From the NCBI GenBank assembly GCA_963789225.1, contig CAWBKD010000004.1, positions 1 through 64,000 on the forward strand: a DNA stretch of 64,000 nucleotides. The letters are read 5' to 3'. Source of the stretch: Palsa-504 sp963789225 (GTDB lineage Bacteria > Actinomycetota > Actinomycetes > Streptosporangiales > Streptosporangiaceae). The translations under genes were made by a program, and so were the position numbers. Positions 7,717 to 16,455 of this stretch are shown piece by piece. How positions within the stretch are numbered: position 1 is the first letter of the stretch; every line of letters begins with the position of its first letter. The notes below the pieces were generated by a model. The model made no database searches. It worked only from the letters and a program-made list of their open reading frames with translations, and had not been told where the DNA came from.

Positions 7717-7903
7717 CATCCAGGTCCCGGATCCGCCTCGTGGTCCGCACCAGTCCCTCGCGTCACACGGGCGCGGCCGACACACTCCATGGGTGTGGCA
7801 CCCTACCGATTCTTGCCTATACGTTGCCACTCTCATGGGTTTCGCCCAGCCCAGCCCCGCTCTGGCCCGCCCGGCCCACCGCTGGCTCTAGGCTGGATGG
7901 TCT

Positions 7904-8899
7904 ATGAGCACCGCACCAGCAAAGGCGAGCAGGGCCGAGGCAGACACCGAAGACGGGGTCATCCACACCGAGGACCTGACCAAGGTCTACGCGGGGACCG
8001 ACTTCGCCGCGGTGGACAAGCTCAACCTGGACGTGCGGGCCGGTGAGATCTTCGGCCTCCTCGGCCCGAACGGCGCTGGCAAGACCACCACCGCTGGCAT
8101 CCTCACGACCAGGGTCGTCCCGACGTCGGGGCGCGCCTTCCTGGCCGGGGTGGACGTGGCCGCGCACCCCGCGCTGGCCAAGCAGCTGAGCGGGATCGTC
8201 TCCCAGCAGAACACCCTGGACCGCCAGCTGTCCGTGTTCGAGAACCTGTACTTTCACGGCCGGCTGTTCGGCATCGGGGCGAAAGAGTCCCGGCAGATCG
8301 CCACCGACCTGCTCGAGCAGTTCCAGCTCTCGCGGTGGGCCAAGGCCTCGGTGTACGCGCTGTCCGGGGGGATGGCCCAGCGGCTGATGGTGGCGCGGGC
8401 CATCTTCCACCGCCCCTCGGTCCTGTTCCTCGACGAGCCGACGGCCGGGCTTGACCCGCAGAGCAGGCTCGCGCTGTGGGACCTGCTCGGCGAGCTGCAC
8501 GACGAGGGCCAGACGATCCTGCTCACCACGCACTACATGGAGGAGGCCGACCGCCTCTGCCAGCGCGTGGCCATCATGGACCACGGCCGGATCCTCGCGC
8601 TGGATACCCCGGCCGCCCTGAAGGAGAGCATCGGCGCCGACACCATCGTCACCGTGAAGACCACCGGCGACCCCGGTCGGCTCGCCGAACTGCTGGGCCG
8701 CGACGTCGAGGGCGTCACGCGCACCCGCGTGGCGGGCGACCGGGTCGAGCTGCACATGCAGGCCGGGGACCGCCTGGTCCCGCGGATCGTCCTGTCGGCC
8801 GAGGGCAACGGCTTCGACCTGTCCGACGTCTCGATCGCCGAGCCGAGCCTGGAGACCGTATTCATCAACCTGACCGGAAGGGAGCTCAGGGAAGAGTGA
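7904..8899 (+). CDS. ABC exporter ATP-binding protein (DrrA-like)
   Basis: ATPase of a two-component drug or antibiotic exporter, 331 residues. Walker A GPNGAGKTTT lies at about residue 54, the signature YALSGGMAQR at about 147, Walker B SVLFLDEPTAGLDPQS just after, and the H-loop LLTTHYMEEAD. The C-terminal extension, ending EPSLETVFINLTGRELREE, is typical of the DrrA family. Its stop overlaps the GTG of the permease by 4 bp, so the two are made together. Confidence 0.92.
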   Translation: MSTAPAKASRAEADTEDGVIHTEDLTKVYAGTDFAAVDKLNLDVRAGEIFGLLGPNGAGKTTTAGILTTRVVPTSGRAFLAGVDVAAHPALAKQLSGIVSQQNTLDRQLSVFENLYFHGRLFGIGAKESRQIATDLLEQFQLSRWAKASVYALSGGMAQRLMVARAIFHRPSVLFLDEPTAGLDPQSRLALWDLLGELHDEGQTILLTTHYMEEADRLCQRVAIMDHGRILALDTPAALKESIGADTIVTVKTTGDPGRLAELLGRDVEGVTRTRVAGDRVELHMQAGDRLVPRIVLSAEGNGFDLSDVSIAEPSLETVFINLTGRELREE

Positions 8900-9780
8900 C
8901 CACCACCGAGGTAGCCCCCCAGGTCCCGGCCCGCCGGATCGGCGGCGGCCCCACCCGCTCGGTCGCCCGGGCCAGCTGGACCGCGCTCGGCGCGCTCATG
9001 CTGCGCGACCTGGTCGTCCTGCGCAAGGACTTCCGGGTGTTCGTGCTGCGCACGATCATCCAGCCGTTCCTGCTCTGTTTCGTGTTCCTCTACGTCTTCC
9101 CGAAGATCGGGCAGGGCATCGGCGGGACCGGCCCGGTGCAGGAGTCGGCCTTCGCGACGATCCTGGTGCCGGGGGTCGTCGGGATCTCCATCATGTTCCA
9201 GGGCGTCCAGTCCATCGCGCTGGCCATGGCCCAGGAATTCGGCTTCACCCGCGAGATCGAGGACCGGGTCCAGGCACCCTGCCCGATCTGGCTGGTCGCC
9301 ATCGCCAAGGTCCTGTCCGGCGCGGCCCAGGGCGTCCTGTCCGCGGCCATCGTGCTGCCGATCGCGTCGGTCGTCCACGCGCCGGGCGTGCAGGCGCACC
9401 TGACCCTGCACTGGTGGCTGATCGTCACGTTCGTCCCGCTGGCCTGCATCGCGATGGCCGGACTCGGCCTGGTCCTCGGGACCAGCTTCGAGCCGAGGAA
9501 CATCGGCCTGATGTTCGGCTTCATCATCCTGCCGATCACGTTCCTGGGCGGCACCTACTACCCCTGGAACAAGCTCGCGCCGGTGACCGTCGGCGGGTGG
9601 CACTGGCTGCAGACGATCGTGCTGATCAACCCGCTCATCTACGTGAACGAGGGGATGCGCGCCGCGTTCACCACCGCCCCGCACATGCAGTTCTACGTCA
9701 TCTACCCCGTCGTGGTCGCGTTCGCCGCGGTCTTCCTGACCATCGGCCTGCGCAAGTTCCGCCGCCGCGTGCTCTCGTAG
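8896..9780 (+). CDS. ABC-2 type exporter permease (DrrB-like)
   Basis: Membrane partner of the preceding ATPase, 294 residues. The N-terminal cytoplasmic segment (RDLVVLRKDFRVFVLRTIIQ) leads into about six transmembrane helices. LGTSFEPRNIGLMFGFIILP, then ITFLGGTYYPW, is the conserved ABC-2 region. The GTG start overlaps the ATPase stop (GTGA). The exported compound is unknown. Confidence 0.9.
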   Translation: MTTTEVAPQVPARRIGGGPTRSVARASWTALGALMLRDLVVLRKDFRVFVLRTIIQPFLLCFVFLYVFPKIGQGIGGTGPVQESAFATILVPGVVGISIMFQGVQSIALAMAQEFGFTREIEDRVQAPCPIWLVAIAKVLSGAAQGVLSAAIVLPIASVVHAPGVQAHLTLHWWLIVTFVPLACIAMAGLGLVLGTSFEPRNIGLMFGFIILPITFLGGTYYPWNKLAPVTVGGWHWLQTIVLINPLIYVNEGMRAAFTTAPHMQFYVIYPVVVAFAAVFLTIGLRKFRRRVLS

Positions 9781-9783
9781 GCG

Positions 9784-10149
9784 TCAGGCGCCGGCCTGCG
9801 CGGGCAGGCTGGAGCGGACCTCGTCCATGTCGAGCTCGCTGGCCTTAGTGATGAGCTGCTCGAGCGCGGCCTCAGGCAGCGCGCCGGGCTGCGCGTACAG
9901 GATGACGCCGTCCCGGATGATCATCAGCGTCGGAATGGACGAGATCCCGAACGCCGCCGCGAGCTCCTGCTCCGCCTCGGTATCCACCTTGCCGAACACC
10001 GCGTCGGCGTGCCGCTCGGACGCCTTCTCGAAGACCGGCCCGAACATCCGGCACGGCCCGCACCAGGCCGCCCAGAAGTCGACGAGGACCAGGCCGCCGC
10101 CGCTCACCGTCGAGTCAAAGTTGTCGGCCGTAAGCTCGACCGTCGCCAT
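9784..10149 (-). CDS. trxA: Thioredoxin
   Basis: A 121-residue thioredoxin with the active site FWAAWCGPCRMFGPVFEKAS at residues about 27-46 and the cis-proline strand SSIPTLMII. It reduces disulfides, and possibly persulfides, in the cytoplasm. The frame is open to 10191, but GAGGAGG is ideally placed for the ATG at 10149 (MATVELTADNF). The promoter region carries the same ATACCC/GGGTAT palindrome found at the neighbouring CsoR-family gene, so control by that repressor is likely. Confidence 0.92.
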   Translation of the reverse strand: MATVELTADNFDSTVSGGGLVLVDFWAAWCGPCRMFGPVFEKASERHADAVFGKVDTEAEQELAAAFGISSIPTLMIIRDGVILYAQPGALPEAALEQLITKASELDMDEVRSSLPAQAGA

Positions 10150-10169
10150 CGTCCGCCTCCTCGCGTGTG

Positions 10170-10185
10170 ATACCCGCAGGGGTAT
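10170..10185. promoter_or_regulatory. CsoR-family operator upstream of thioredoxin
   Basis: ATACCCGCAGGGGTAT is an inverted repeat with ATACCC and GGGTAT arms, 21 bp upstream of the thioredoxin start. It matches the element at 10584-10599 next to the CsoR-family gene. Operators of this C-rich dyad type are known for CsoR/CstR repressors. Confidence 0.72.
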
Positions 10186-10283
10186 GTACAACGCGGGGCC
10201 CGGATAAATTCCTCAAAGACCCTTCATCCCGAACGGCGGTGGTACTCCCCCCGCGCACCTGTTTCGCCTCGAAGGGCCGGCGG

Positions 10284-10580
10284 TCAGGCGAGCGAGAGGA
10301 AGAGCTTCTCCAGGCGCGCCCGCTCGCCCACCGCTCGTTCGACAGCCGCCTGGTCGCGGCTCGCCTGCTCGTCGAGCACGCACTGGCAGAGCCCGCTGGC
10401 GATGATCTTGAAGCCGGCCCGGTCCAGGGCGCGGGCCGCCGCGGCCAGCTGGGTCAGGACGTCCTGGCACTCCCGGCCGTCCTCGATCATCCGGATCACG
10501 CCGCCGATCTGCCCCTGCGCGCGGCGCAGCCGCTTAACCACGTCTGCCAGCTCCTGGCTGTCCACGTTCACGCTTGGCAT
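10284..10580 (-). CDS. CsoR/FrmR-family repressor, persulfide (CstR-like) or metal responsive
   Basis: A 98-residue all-helical DUF156 repressor. RRAQGQIGGVIRMIEDGREC and FKIIASGLCQCV carry the conserved R-x-x-Q-GQ helix and cysteines. Copper-sensing CsoR uses Cys-His-Cys; the His of the C-x-x-H pair is not apparent here, because the second motif reads SGLCQCV. That, plus the thioredoxin neighbour, makes a persulfide/thiol sensor more likely than a copper sensor. The inference is moderate. A 16-bp dyad directly upstream of the start implies autorepression. Confidence 0.85.
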   Translation of the reverse strand: MPSVNVDSQELADVVKRLRRAQGQIGGVIRMIEDGRECQDVLTQLAAAARALDRAGFKIIASGLCQCVLDEQASRDQAAVERAVGERARLEKLFLSLA

Positions 10581-10583
10581 GGT

Positions 10584-10599
10584 ATACCCCTTGGGGTAT
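10584..10599. promoter_or_regulatory. CsoR-family operator shared by repressor and FAD monooxygenase
   Basis: ATACCCCTTGGGGTAT has perfect 7-bp arms around TT. It lies 3 bp upstream of the leftward repressor start and its last two bases are the first two bases of the rightward monooxygenase ATG. Binding here would block both genes. Confidence 0.78.
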
Positions 10600-12238
10600 G
10601 GCGGACGAAACGCGGATCGAGCGCACGCCGGTGCTCGTGGTGGGCGGCGGTCCGGCGGGCCTGGCTGCCGCCGCGGAACTCGGCAGGCACGGCGTCCGCT
10701 GCGTGGTGATCGAGCCGCGGGTCGAGGTCTCGCACCGCCGGCCGCGGGCCAAGACCACCAGCATCCGGACGATGGAGTACCTGCGCCGCTGGGGCCTGGC
10801 GGACGCGCTGCGCGCCGCGGCGCCGCTGCCCGTCGCGTGGTCGCAGCGCGTGACGTTCTGCGAGTCGCTGGCCGGGCGCCGGATCACCGACTTCGATGGC
10901 GCATTCGGGCTGACCACCGTCCGCGACGACCGGTTCGCCGAACCGGGCCAGCAGGTGCCGCAGCCGGTCGTCGAGGAGGTGCTCCGCGGTCACCTGCGCC
11001 GCCGGCCGGGCGTCGACCTGCGCCTCGGCCACGCCGCCACGGACCTGACCCAGGACGACACCGGTGTCACGGTGGCCGTCGGCGGCGAGGCGGGCTCCGG
11101 TTACCTGATCAGGGCGCGGTACGTGCTTGGCTGCGACGGTGTGACCGGCGTGACCAGGGAAGCGGCGGGGGCGCGCTACGTCGGGCGCGCCGATCCGCGC
11201 CCGAACTTCAACGTGGTGTTCCGCGCCCCCGCGCTGGACACGCACCTCGGGCCCGCCGTCCAGTATTGGGTGGTAGGTGCCGGGCGTTCGTCGACCTCCG
11301 GCCTGATCGGCCGGCTGGACCTGGCCGGCACCTGGTGGGCGATCCTGCCGGGGGTCGAGGCGGCCTTCGGCGCAGCGCACGCCTCCGCGCTCATCACCGG
11401 CCTGATCGGCGCGCGGGTCGACCACCAGGTGCTCGCCACCGACCCGTGGACGGCGCGGATGCTCGTCGCGGACCGGTTCGCTGACCGCCGCGTCTTCCTC
11501 GTCGGCGAGAGCGCGCACGTGAACCCGCCGTTCGGCGGGCACGGGTTCAACACCTGCGTCGGGGATGCGGTCAACGTCGCGTGGAAGATCGCCGCGGTCG
11601 AGCAGGGCTGGGCGCCGCCGGAACTGCTGGCCAGCTACGAGCCGGAGCGCCGCGGCGTGGTCGAGGCCACCGTGGCCAGCGCCGAGTCCAACAACCGCCT
11701 CCTGGCCGACGTGCTGCCGCGAGACGAGGCGGTGATCCAGCGCGCGAAGCGAGCCGAATTCCACAGCCTGGGGCTGGTTCTCGGGTACTCCTACGCCGGG
11801 TCGCCGGTCGTCCAGCCCGGCGCCGTCCCCACCGTGGACGTGACCAGCTACACGCCGTCGGCCGAGCCCGGCGCCCGCCTCGCCGTGGACGTGACTACCT
11901 ACACGCCGTCGGCCGAGCCCGGCGCGCGGCTGCCGCACCACTGGCGGCCGGACGGCTCGTCCCTGTACGACCGCCTGGGTCGCGGGTTCACGCTGGTCGG
12001 GCCGGTGCGCTCGCACGCAGGGGCGGCCGCAGACCTGGCGCGACGGGCCCGCCGCCTGCGGATCCCGCTCACGCTAACCGAGGTGCCCGCGCCCTACCCG
12101 TGGCATGACGAGTTCCTGCTAGTCCGCCCCGACCAGCACATCGCCTGGCGGGCCGGCGACCCGGCCGGGATCGACCTCGAGGCCGCGACCGGATTTCCGG
12201 GACGCAGGTTAGGGACTTTGGTCCCCGGCACCTCGTGA
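10598..12238 (+). CDS. FAD-dependent aromatic-type monooxygenase (PheA/TfdB family)
   Basis: A 546-residue class A flavoprotein hydroxylase. VLVVGGGPAGLAAAAEL at residues about 10-26 is the FAD ADP-binding motif, RAKTTSIRTMEYLRRWGL the following substrate-domain segment, and RRVFLVGESAHVNPPFGGHG the GD-like FAD motif (GESAH here). The C-terminal domain has the thioredoxin-like layout of phenol hydroxylases. The ATG at 10598 overlaps the operator, so the mRNA is probably leaderless and directly repressed by the CsoR-family protein. Residues about 413-446 are a duplicated 17-residue unit around YTPSAEPGARL. The substrate is unknown. Confidence 0.87.
   Translation: MADETRIERTPVLVVGGGPAGLAAAAELGRHGVRCVVIEPRVEVSHRRPRAKTTSIRTMEYLRRWGLADALRAAAPLPVAWSQRVTFCESLAGRRITDFDGAFGLTTVRDDRFAEPGQQVPQPVVEEVLRGHLRRRPGVDLRLGHAATDLTQDDTGVTVAVGGEAGSGYLIRARYVLGCDGVTGVTREAAGARYVGRADPRPNFNVVFRAPALDTHLGPAVQYWVVGAGRSSTSGLIGRLDLAGTWWAILPGVEAAFGAAHASALITGLIGARVDHQVLATDPWTARMLVADRFADRRVFLVGESAHVNPPFGGHGFNTCVGDAVNVAWKIAAVEQGWAPPELLASYEPERRGVVEATVASAESNNRLLADVLPRDEAVIQRAKRAEFHSLGLVLGYSYAGSPVVQPGAVPTVDVTSYTPSAEPGARLAVDVTTYTPSAEPGARLPHHWRPDGSSLYDRLGRGFTLVGPVRSHAGAAADLARRARRLRIPLTLTEVPAPYPWHDEFLLVRPDQHIAWRAGDPAGIDLEAATGFPGRRLGTLVPGTS
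11834..11935. repeat. 51-bp in-frame tandem duplication inside the monooxygenase gene
   Basis: Units 11834-11884 and 11885-11935 encode VDVTSYTPSAEPGARLA and VDVTTYTPSAEPGARLP. The YTPSAEPGARLPHHW stretch is a conserved motif of this hydroxylase family, so a single copy is the ancestral state and the extra 17 residues are an insertion. Confidence 0.88.
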
Positions 12239-12333
12239 CCCTCTTCACTTAAGGCCGATACGAATGGCGGGCAGGGTGGGAGAATTCAGAGCTGCCTGCG
12301 GCCCGCATGCGGCCTTTACCCCCGGAGGATCCG

Positions 12334-14202
12334 TTGAGAAACCTGGCGATCGCGGGACACGCTCCCGCGGCCCTTGACCTGAATGGTCCCGGCACCTACG
12401 TGCACTGGAACGTCTTCACGATCTCCGTCGCGAACCTGGTTCTCATCGCAGTCATGGTCGTCATCTTTGGCGTCGCGCTCCTGCTGCCCTTCCCTAAGGG
12501 GCATCGCCACGACGGCGAGGTGCGGGACGGGGACGTGCCAGATGTGCCGGAAGAGCCCCTGAGCACCGCGCACGGTGCGGTGGCCGAGGGGGATGAGCGG
12601 ATGTGGACGGCGCGGGTGCGCCGGCGCGCGCTGGCCGCGCTGCCGCCGGGCAAGCTGCTGCCCGACCGCCAGCCGGCCTACGTCGCGTCCTGGGTGTACG
12701 TGTTCGGCGTGGCCTCACTGGCCGCGCTCGGCGTGGCGATCGTGAGCGGCTTCGCGATCGCGCTGGGCGGCACCGACTGGTGGCACACCAACCCGGTGGG
12801 GCACTTCTTCAACAGCCTGCACCTGTGGAGCGTCGAGCTGTTCATGGCGCTGCTGGTCATCCACCTGTGGGGCAAGTTCTGGATGGCCGCCTGGCGCGGC
12901 CGGCGCACCCTGACCTGGATCACCGGGGTGATCGCGTTCGTCGCCTCGATCGTGGAGTGCTTCACCGGGTACCTGTCCCAGCAGAACTTCGACTCCCAGT
13001 GGATCTCCACCAACGGCAAGGACGCGTTCAACGCGGTCGGGGTCGGCGCCTTCTTCAACCTGATGAACTTCGGCCAGATGCTGCTCTGGCACGTGGTGCT
13101 CATGCCGATTATCCTCGTCGCGATCATCGGCGCGCACGTGCTGCTGGTCCGGGTCCGCGGCGTCAGCCATCCGCTGCCGGCCACCCGGCCGCGAGGGCTC
13201 GCCGCCAGGCGCGCGGCCCGTGCCGCCGACCGGGCCGCGTGGCGCGGCCCGACCCGGCGCTACGACATCCTCAAGGAAGGGACTATCGCCTCGGTGGTGA
13301 TCTTGGTCCTCACCTTCGGCCTAGCGGCCCTGCTGTCCTCCCCCGACGTCCCGCCGGTCACCGTGGCCAGCTGGGTCCAGGCCGCGCCGGCCGACTTCCT
13401 GGCCACCGCCGCCAGCGAGCTCGACGGCACCAGCGAGACCGCCATGTACGGGCCGCCCTACAACACCAACGGCAGCCCGCAGAAGATCCTGTTCGCCCCG
13501 GCGAACTGGTTCGGCGTGACGCAGCCCATCACCGACACCGCGCAGACGTTCGTGCTCTCGCCGCTGTCCAAGGCCGCCCCCACCGACCCGGCGCTGGCCT
13601 CGGCGCTCGCCACTTACAACGCCGCGTCCCCCGCCCAGCAGCTCAAGTGGGCGACCAACTACGGCAGCGTGGTCACCAAGGTGACGTTCAGCAACGGGAC
13701 GCCGGTGGTCCCCGCGGCCAACGACGGACCCGTCCCGGTCATGCTGGCCACCGAGCTGACCCTGGCCCGGGCCGGCGCGATCGACGCGGACCTGCTCGCC
13801 CAGCGCCCGTTCTACGGCACCGACTTCACCAAGCCGCTGCTGTTCCTCGAGGACGGCATGTACTTCGTCGGCCAGGCCACCGCCATGCACCTGACCGGCA
13901 CCCAGTGGGGCATCATGAACGAGACCGGCAGCTACCCCGGCCAGCCGTGGCTGTGGCTGTACCAGCTGTGGTACCAGCTGCCCGGCTACCGGACCTCGAC
14001 CAACGCGGACCTGATCGCCATCTACTGGACCGGCCTGGGCACGATATTGCTGCTGCTCATCCCGTTTATTCCGGGCCTGCGTGACATCCCCCGGTGGATT
14101 CCGGTGCACCGGCTCATCTGGCGGAACTGGAACCAGCAGGCCACCGGGTCCGCCGGGCAGCCCGAGCCCGGAGCCAAGCCCGAGCCCGCCGGGCAGAAGT
14201 AG
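12334..14202 (+). CDS. Orphan cytochrome b-type membrane protein with extended C-terminal domain
   Basis: A 622-residue membrane protein. After an N-terminal helix (residues about 27-50) and a cytoplasmic linker comes a cytochrome b N-terminal domain. SLHLWSVELFMALLVIHLWG and LLWHVVLMPIILVAIIGAHV give two His pairs spaced for two b haemes. Unusually, residues about 340-570 form a non-membrane domain (YGPPYNTNGSPQKILFAPAN ... WFGVTQPITD) before a last membrane helix and a proline-rich tail. GGAGG at 12324-12328 fixes the TTG at 12334 as start over the ATG at 12307. No Rieske, cytochrome c or subunit IV gene is adjacent, so its electron partners are unknown. Confidence 0.82.
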   Translation: MRNLAIAGHAPAALDLNGPGTYVHWNVFTISVANLVLIAVMVVIFGVALLLPFPKGHRHDGEVRDGDVPDVPEEPLSTAHGAVAEGDERMWTARVRRRALAALPPGKLLPDRQPAYVASWVYVFGVASLAALGVAIVSGFAIALGGTDWWHTNPVGHFFNSLHLWSVELFMALLVIHLWGKFWMAAWRGRRTLTWITGVIAFVASIVECFTGYLSQQNFDSQWISTNGKDAFNAVGVGAFFNLMNFGQMLLWHVVLMPIILVAIIGAHVLLVRVRGVSHPLPATRPRGLAARRAARAADRAAWRGPTRRYDILKEGTIASVVILVLTFGLAALLSSPDVPPVTVASWVQAAPADFLATAASELDGTSETAMYGPPYNTNGSPQKILFAPANWFGVTQPITDTAQTFVLSPLSKAAPTDPALASALATYNAASPAQQLKWATNYGSVVTKVTFSNGTPVVPAANDGPVPVMLATELTLARAGAIDADLLAQRPFYGTDFTKPLLFLEDGMYFVGQATAMHLTGTQWGIMNETGSYPGQPWLWLYQLWYQLPGYRTSTNADLIAIYWTGLGTILLLLIPFIPGLRDIPRWIPVHRLIWRNWNQQATGSAGQPEPGAKPEPAGQK

Positions 14203-14220
14203 GCCGCTACGATCGGGGCC

Positions 14221-15792
14221 GTGAACGGTGCGCAGGCCCTGATCGGCAGCCTCGTCGGCGCGCGCGTCGACGTGTGCTTCATGAACCCGGGTACGTCGGA
14301 GATGCACTTCGTCAGCGCCCTGGACTCCGTGCCCGAGATGCGCGGGGTCCTGGCGCTGTTCGAGGGCGTCGCGACCGGCGCCGCCGACGGGTACGCGCGG
14401 ATCGCGGGCCGGCCGGCCGCGGTGCTGCTCCACCTGGGCCCCGGCCTGGCCAACGGGCTGGCCAACCTGCACAACGCGCGCCGGGCCCGCACCCCGGTGG
14501 TGAACATCGTCGGGGCCCACGCCACCGGCCACGTCCGCTACGACGCGCCGCTCCAGTCGGACATCGAGGCCCTGGCGCGGACGGTGTCCGGGTGGGTGCA
14601 CACCTCCGGCACCACCCGTGACCTGGCGCAGGACGCGATGCGCGCCGTCGCGGCGGCCCGCGCCGGCCTGGTCGCCACCCTGGTCCTCCCGGCCGACGTG
14701 TCGTGGGGCGACGGCGCCGCGCTCGCCGCGCCCCGGGCGCCCGCACCGCCGCCGGAGGTCCCTGGCGGTCAGATCTCGGCCGCGGCCCACGTCGTGTCTT
14801 CCGGTGCATCCGCGATGCTGCTGCTCGGCGGGAAGGCGCTGACCGAACGCGGACTGCGGGCGGCCAGCCGGATCGGCGCCGCGACCGGCGTCAGGCTGCT
14901 CGCCGAGACGTTCCCGGCGCGGATGGAGCGCGGTGTCGGGGTCCCTAACGTCGACCGGCTGGCCTACCTGATCGAGGTGGCCGAGGCCCAGCTGGTCGGG
15001 GTGCGCCACCTGGTCCTGGCCGGGGCCCGGTCACCCGTGTCGTTCTTCGCCTACCCCGGTCAGGGTGGCGACCTGGTGCCGGACGGCTGCACGGTCACCG
15101 TCCTGGCCGGCGCCGACCAGGACGTCGAGGCCGCCCTGGACCTGCTGGCCGGCGAGGTCGCCGCGGGCACCGAGCCGGTCCTGGCGGCGGGCGCGCCGCC
15201 CGCCCCAGATCCGGGCCCGCTGAACGCGATCAGCCTGGCCAACACGGTCGCCGCGTCGCTGCCCGAGCGCGCCATCGTCGTCGACGAGGCCAACACGTCG
15301 GGGTTCGCGCTGCCCATGGCCCTGGCCGCGGCGCCGCGGCACAGCCTGCTGACCCTCACCGGCGGCTCCATCGGGTACGGCCTGCCGGTGGCCACCGGCG
15401 CGGCGGTCGCGGCCCCCGACCGGCCCGTCGTGTCCCTGGAGGCCGACGGCAGCGCCCTGTACACCATCCAGGCGCTGTGGACCCAGGCGCGCGAGCGGCT
15501 CGACGTCACCACGGTCCTGATCAACAACGCCGCCTACGCGATCCTGCGGATGGAACTGGCCCGCACCGCGGCGGGGCACGCGGGCGAGCGCGCCGCGCGG
15601 ATGCTCGACCTGTCCGGCCCCACCCCAGACTTCACGCAGATCAGCGCCGGGCTCGGGGTGCCTGCGGTCCGCGTCGCCACCGCCGAGGACCTGGACGCGG
15701 AACTGCGCCGGGCCTACGCCGCACCGGGACCGCACCTGATCGAGGCCATCGTCCCGCCGGTCGTCCCGCCCCCCTCGGGAACGGCCTGGTAA
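14221..15792 (+). CDS. Thiamine diphosphate enzyme, acetolactate synthase-like
   Basis: A 523-residue ThDP-dependent enzyme with the three-domain acetohydroxyacid synthase/benzoylformate decarboxylase layout. The N-terminal Pyr domain has FMNPGTSEMHF and the catalytic glutamate region ALFEGVATGAADGYARIAGR. The C-terminal PP domain has LEADGSALYTIQALWTQARE followed by INN; the usual GDGS Mg-binding motif is ADGS here. The next gene is convergent. Such proteins are often labelled acetolactate synthase large subunit, but there is no small subunit and the length fits 2-keto acid decarboxylases, so the reaction is uncertain. Confidence 0.85.
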   Translation: MNGAQALIGSLVGARVDVCFMNPGTSEMHFVSALDSVPEMRGVLALFEGVATGAADGYARIAGRPAAVLLHLGPGLANGLANLHNARRARTPVVNIVGAHATGHVRYDAPLQSDIEALARTVSGWVHTSGTTRDLAQDAMRAVAAARAGLVATLVLPADVSWGDGAALAAPRAPAPPPEVPGGQISAAAHVVSSGASAMLLLGGKALTERGLRAASRIGAATGVRLLAETFPARMERGVGVPNVDRLAYLIEVAEAQLVGVRHLVLAGARSPVSFFAYPGQGGDLVPDGCTVTVLAGADQDVEAALDLLAGEVAAGTEPVLAAGAPPAPDPGPLNAISLANTVAASLPERAIVVDEANTSGFALPMALAAAPRHSLLTLTGGSIGYGLPVATGAAVAAPDRPVVSLEADGSALYTIQALWTQARERLDVTTVLINNAAYAILRMELARTAAGHAGERAARMLDLSGPTPDFTQISAGLGVPAVRVATAEDLDAELRRAYAAPGPHLIEAIVPPVVPPPSGTAW

Positions 15793-15826
15793 GCGCCCGC
15801 CCTCGAAAGAGGTCCCGGCCAGCAGG

Positions 15827-16285
15827 TCAGGCCTGGCTGAGGATCTCGGCGAGTTCGGCGTCCCAGTCGATGCAGTCCGTCTCCTGGCCCTCGGGGACGA
15901 CCTGGTACGTCCGCCGGAGGAACGCGGCGATGGCCGACGCGGGCGCCTCGAACTGCGCGTGCCCGAACGGTGAGGTCATCGCGATGTTCACGATGCCGTG
16001 CCCGGAGGCGGTTCCCTCCCCGCCCGCCTCCGGGTCACCTGATGCCGCTGACGGCCAGACCTGCACGTCGCCGATCCCCTCGCGCGAGTGCAGGGCTGCC
16101 GCGAGTAGCTCGCGGGCGAGGGTCCACTCCACCGGCTCCCCGGTCCCGACGTGAAACGCCATCTTGACGGCGTACGGGTCCTGGCGGGTGTAGTGCAGGC
16201 TGGCCATCAACGGCACGATCGTGTGCTCCGGCCGGACCAGACCCAGGCTCAGTTCCGCTGAAACCGCGGTGCGAGTGCGGTCCAT
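15827..16285 (-). CDS. SsgA-like sporulation/cell division protein (SALP)
   Basis: A 152-residue SsgA/SsgB-family protein, restricted to morphologically complex actinomycetes, where members recruit FtsZ to sporulation septa. Family signatures are DPYAVKMAFH, EWTLARELLAAALHSREGIG, DVQVWP, the SPFGHAQFEAPASAIAAFL strand-helix and the VVPEGQET segment. A Gly-rich insertion (residues about 89-102) lies in the variable loop. It is a strong taxonomic marker for a spore-forming actinomycete. Confidence 0.92.
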   Translation of the reverse strand: MDRTRTAVSAELSLGLVRPEHTIVPLMASLHYTRQDPYAVKMAFHVGTGEPVEWTLARELLAAALHSREGIGDVQVWPSAASGDPEAGGEGTASGHGIVNIAMTSPFGHAQFEAPASAIAAFLRRTYQVVPEGQETDCIDWDAELAEILSQA

Positions 16286-16455
16286 GGACTGTCACCCTCT
16301 TTCTGTCGTGGAACGGGTTCACCGCCTGGGGCCGCGGTTGCTGGCCCGGAGCGTGATTCGTCTTGCGGATACCGTCCCGCGTCCAGGTAGCCAGCGGGTT
16401 TCCCGGTCAGGTGCAGAAAGGTTGCAAACGATTGCTAACCGAGGGTGTTCAGGTA

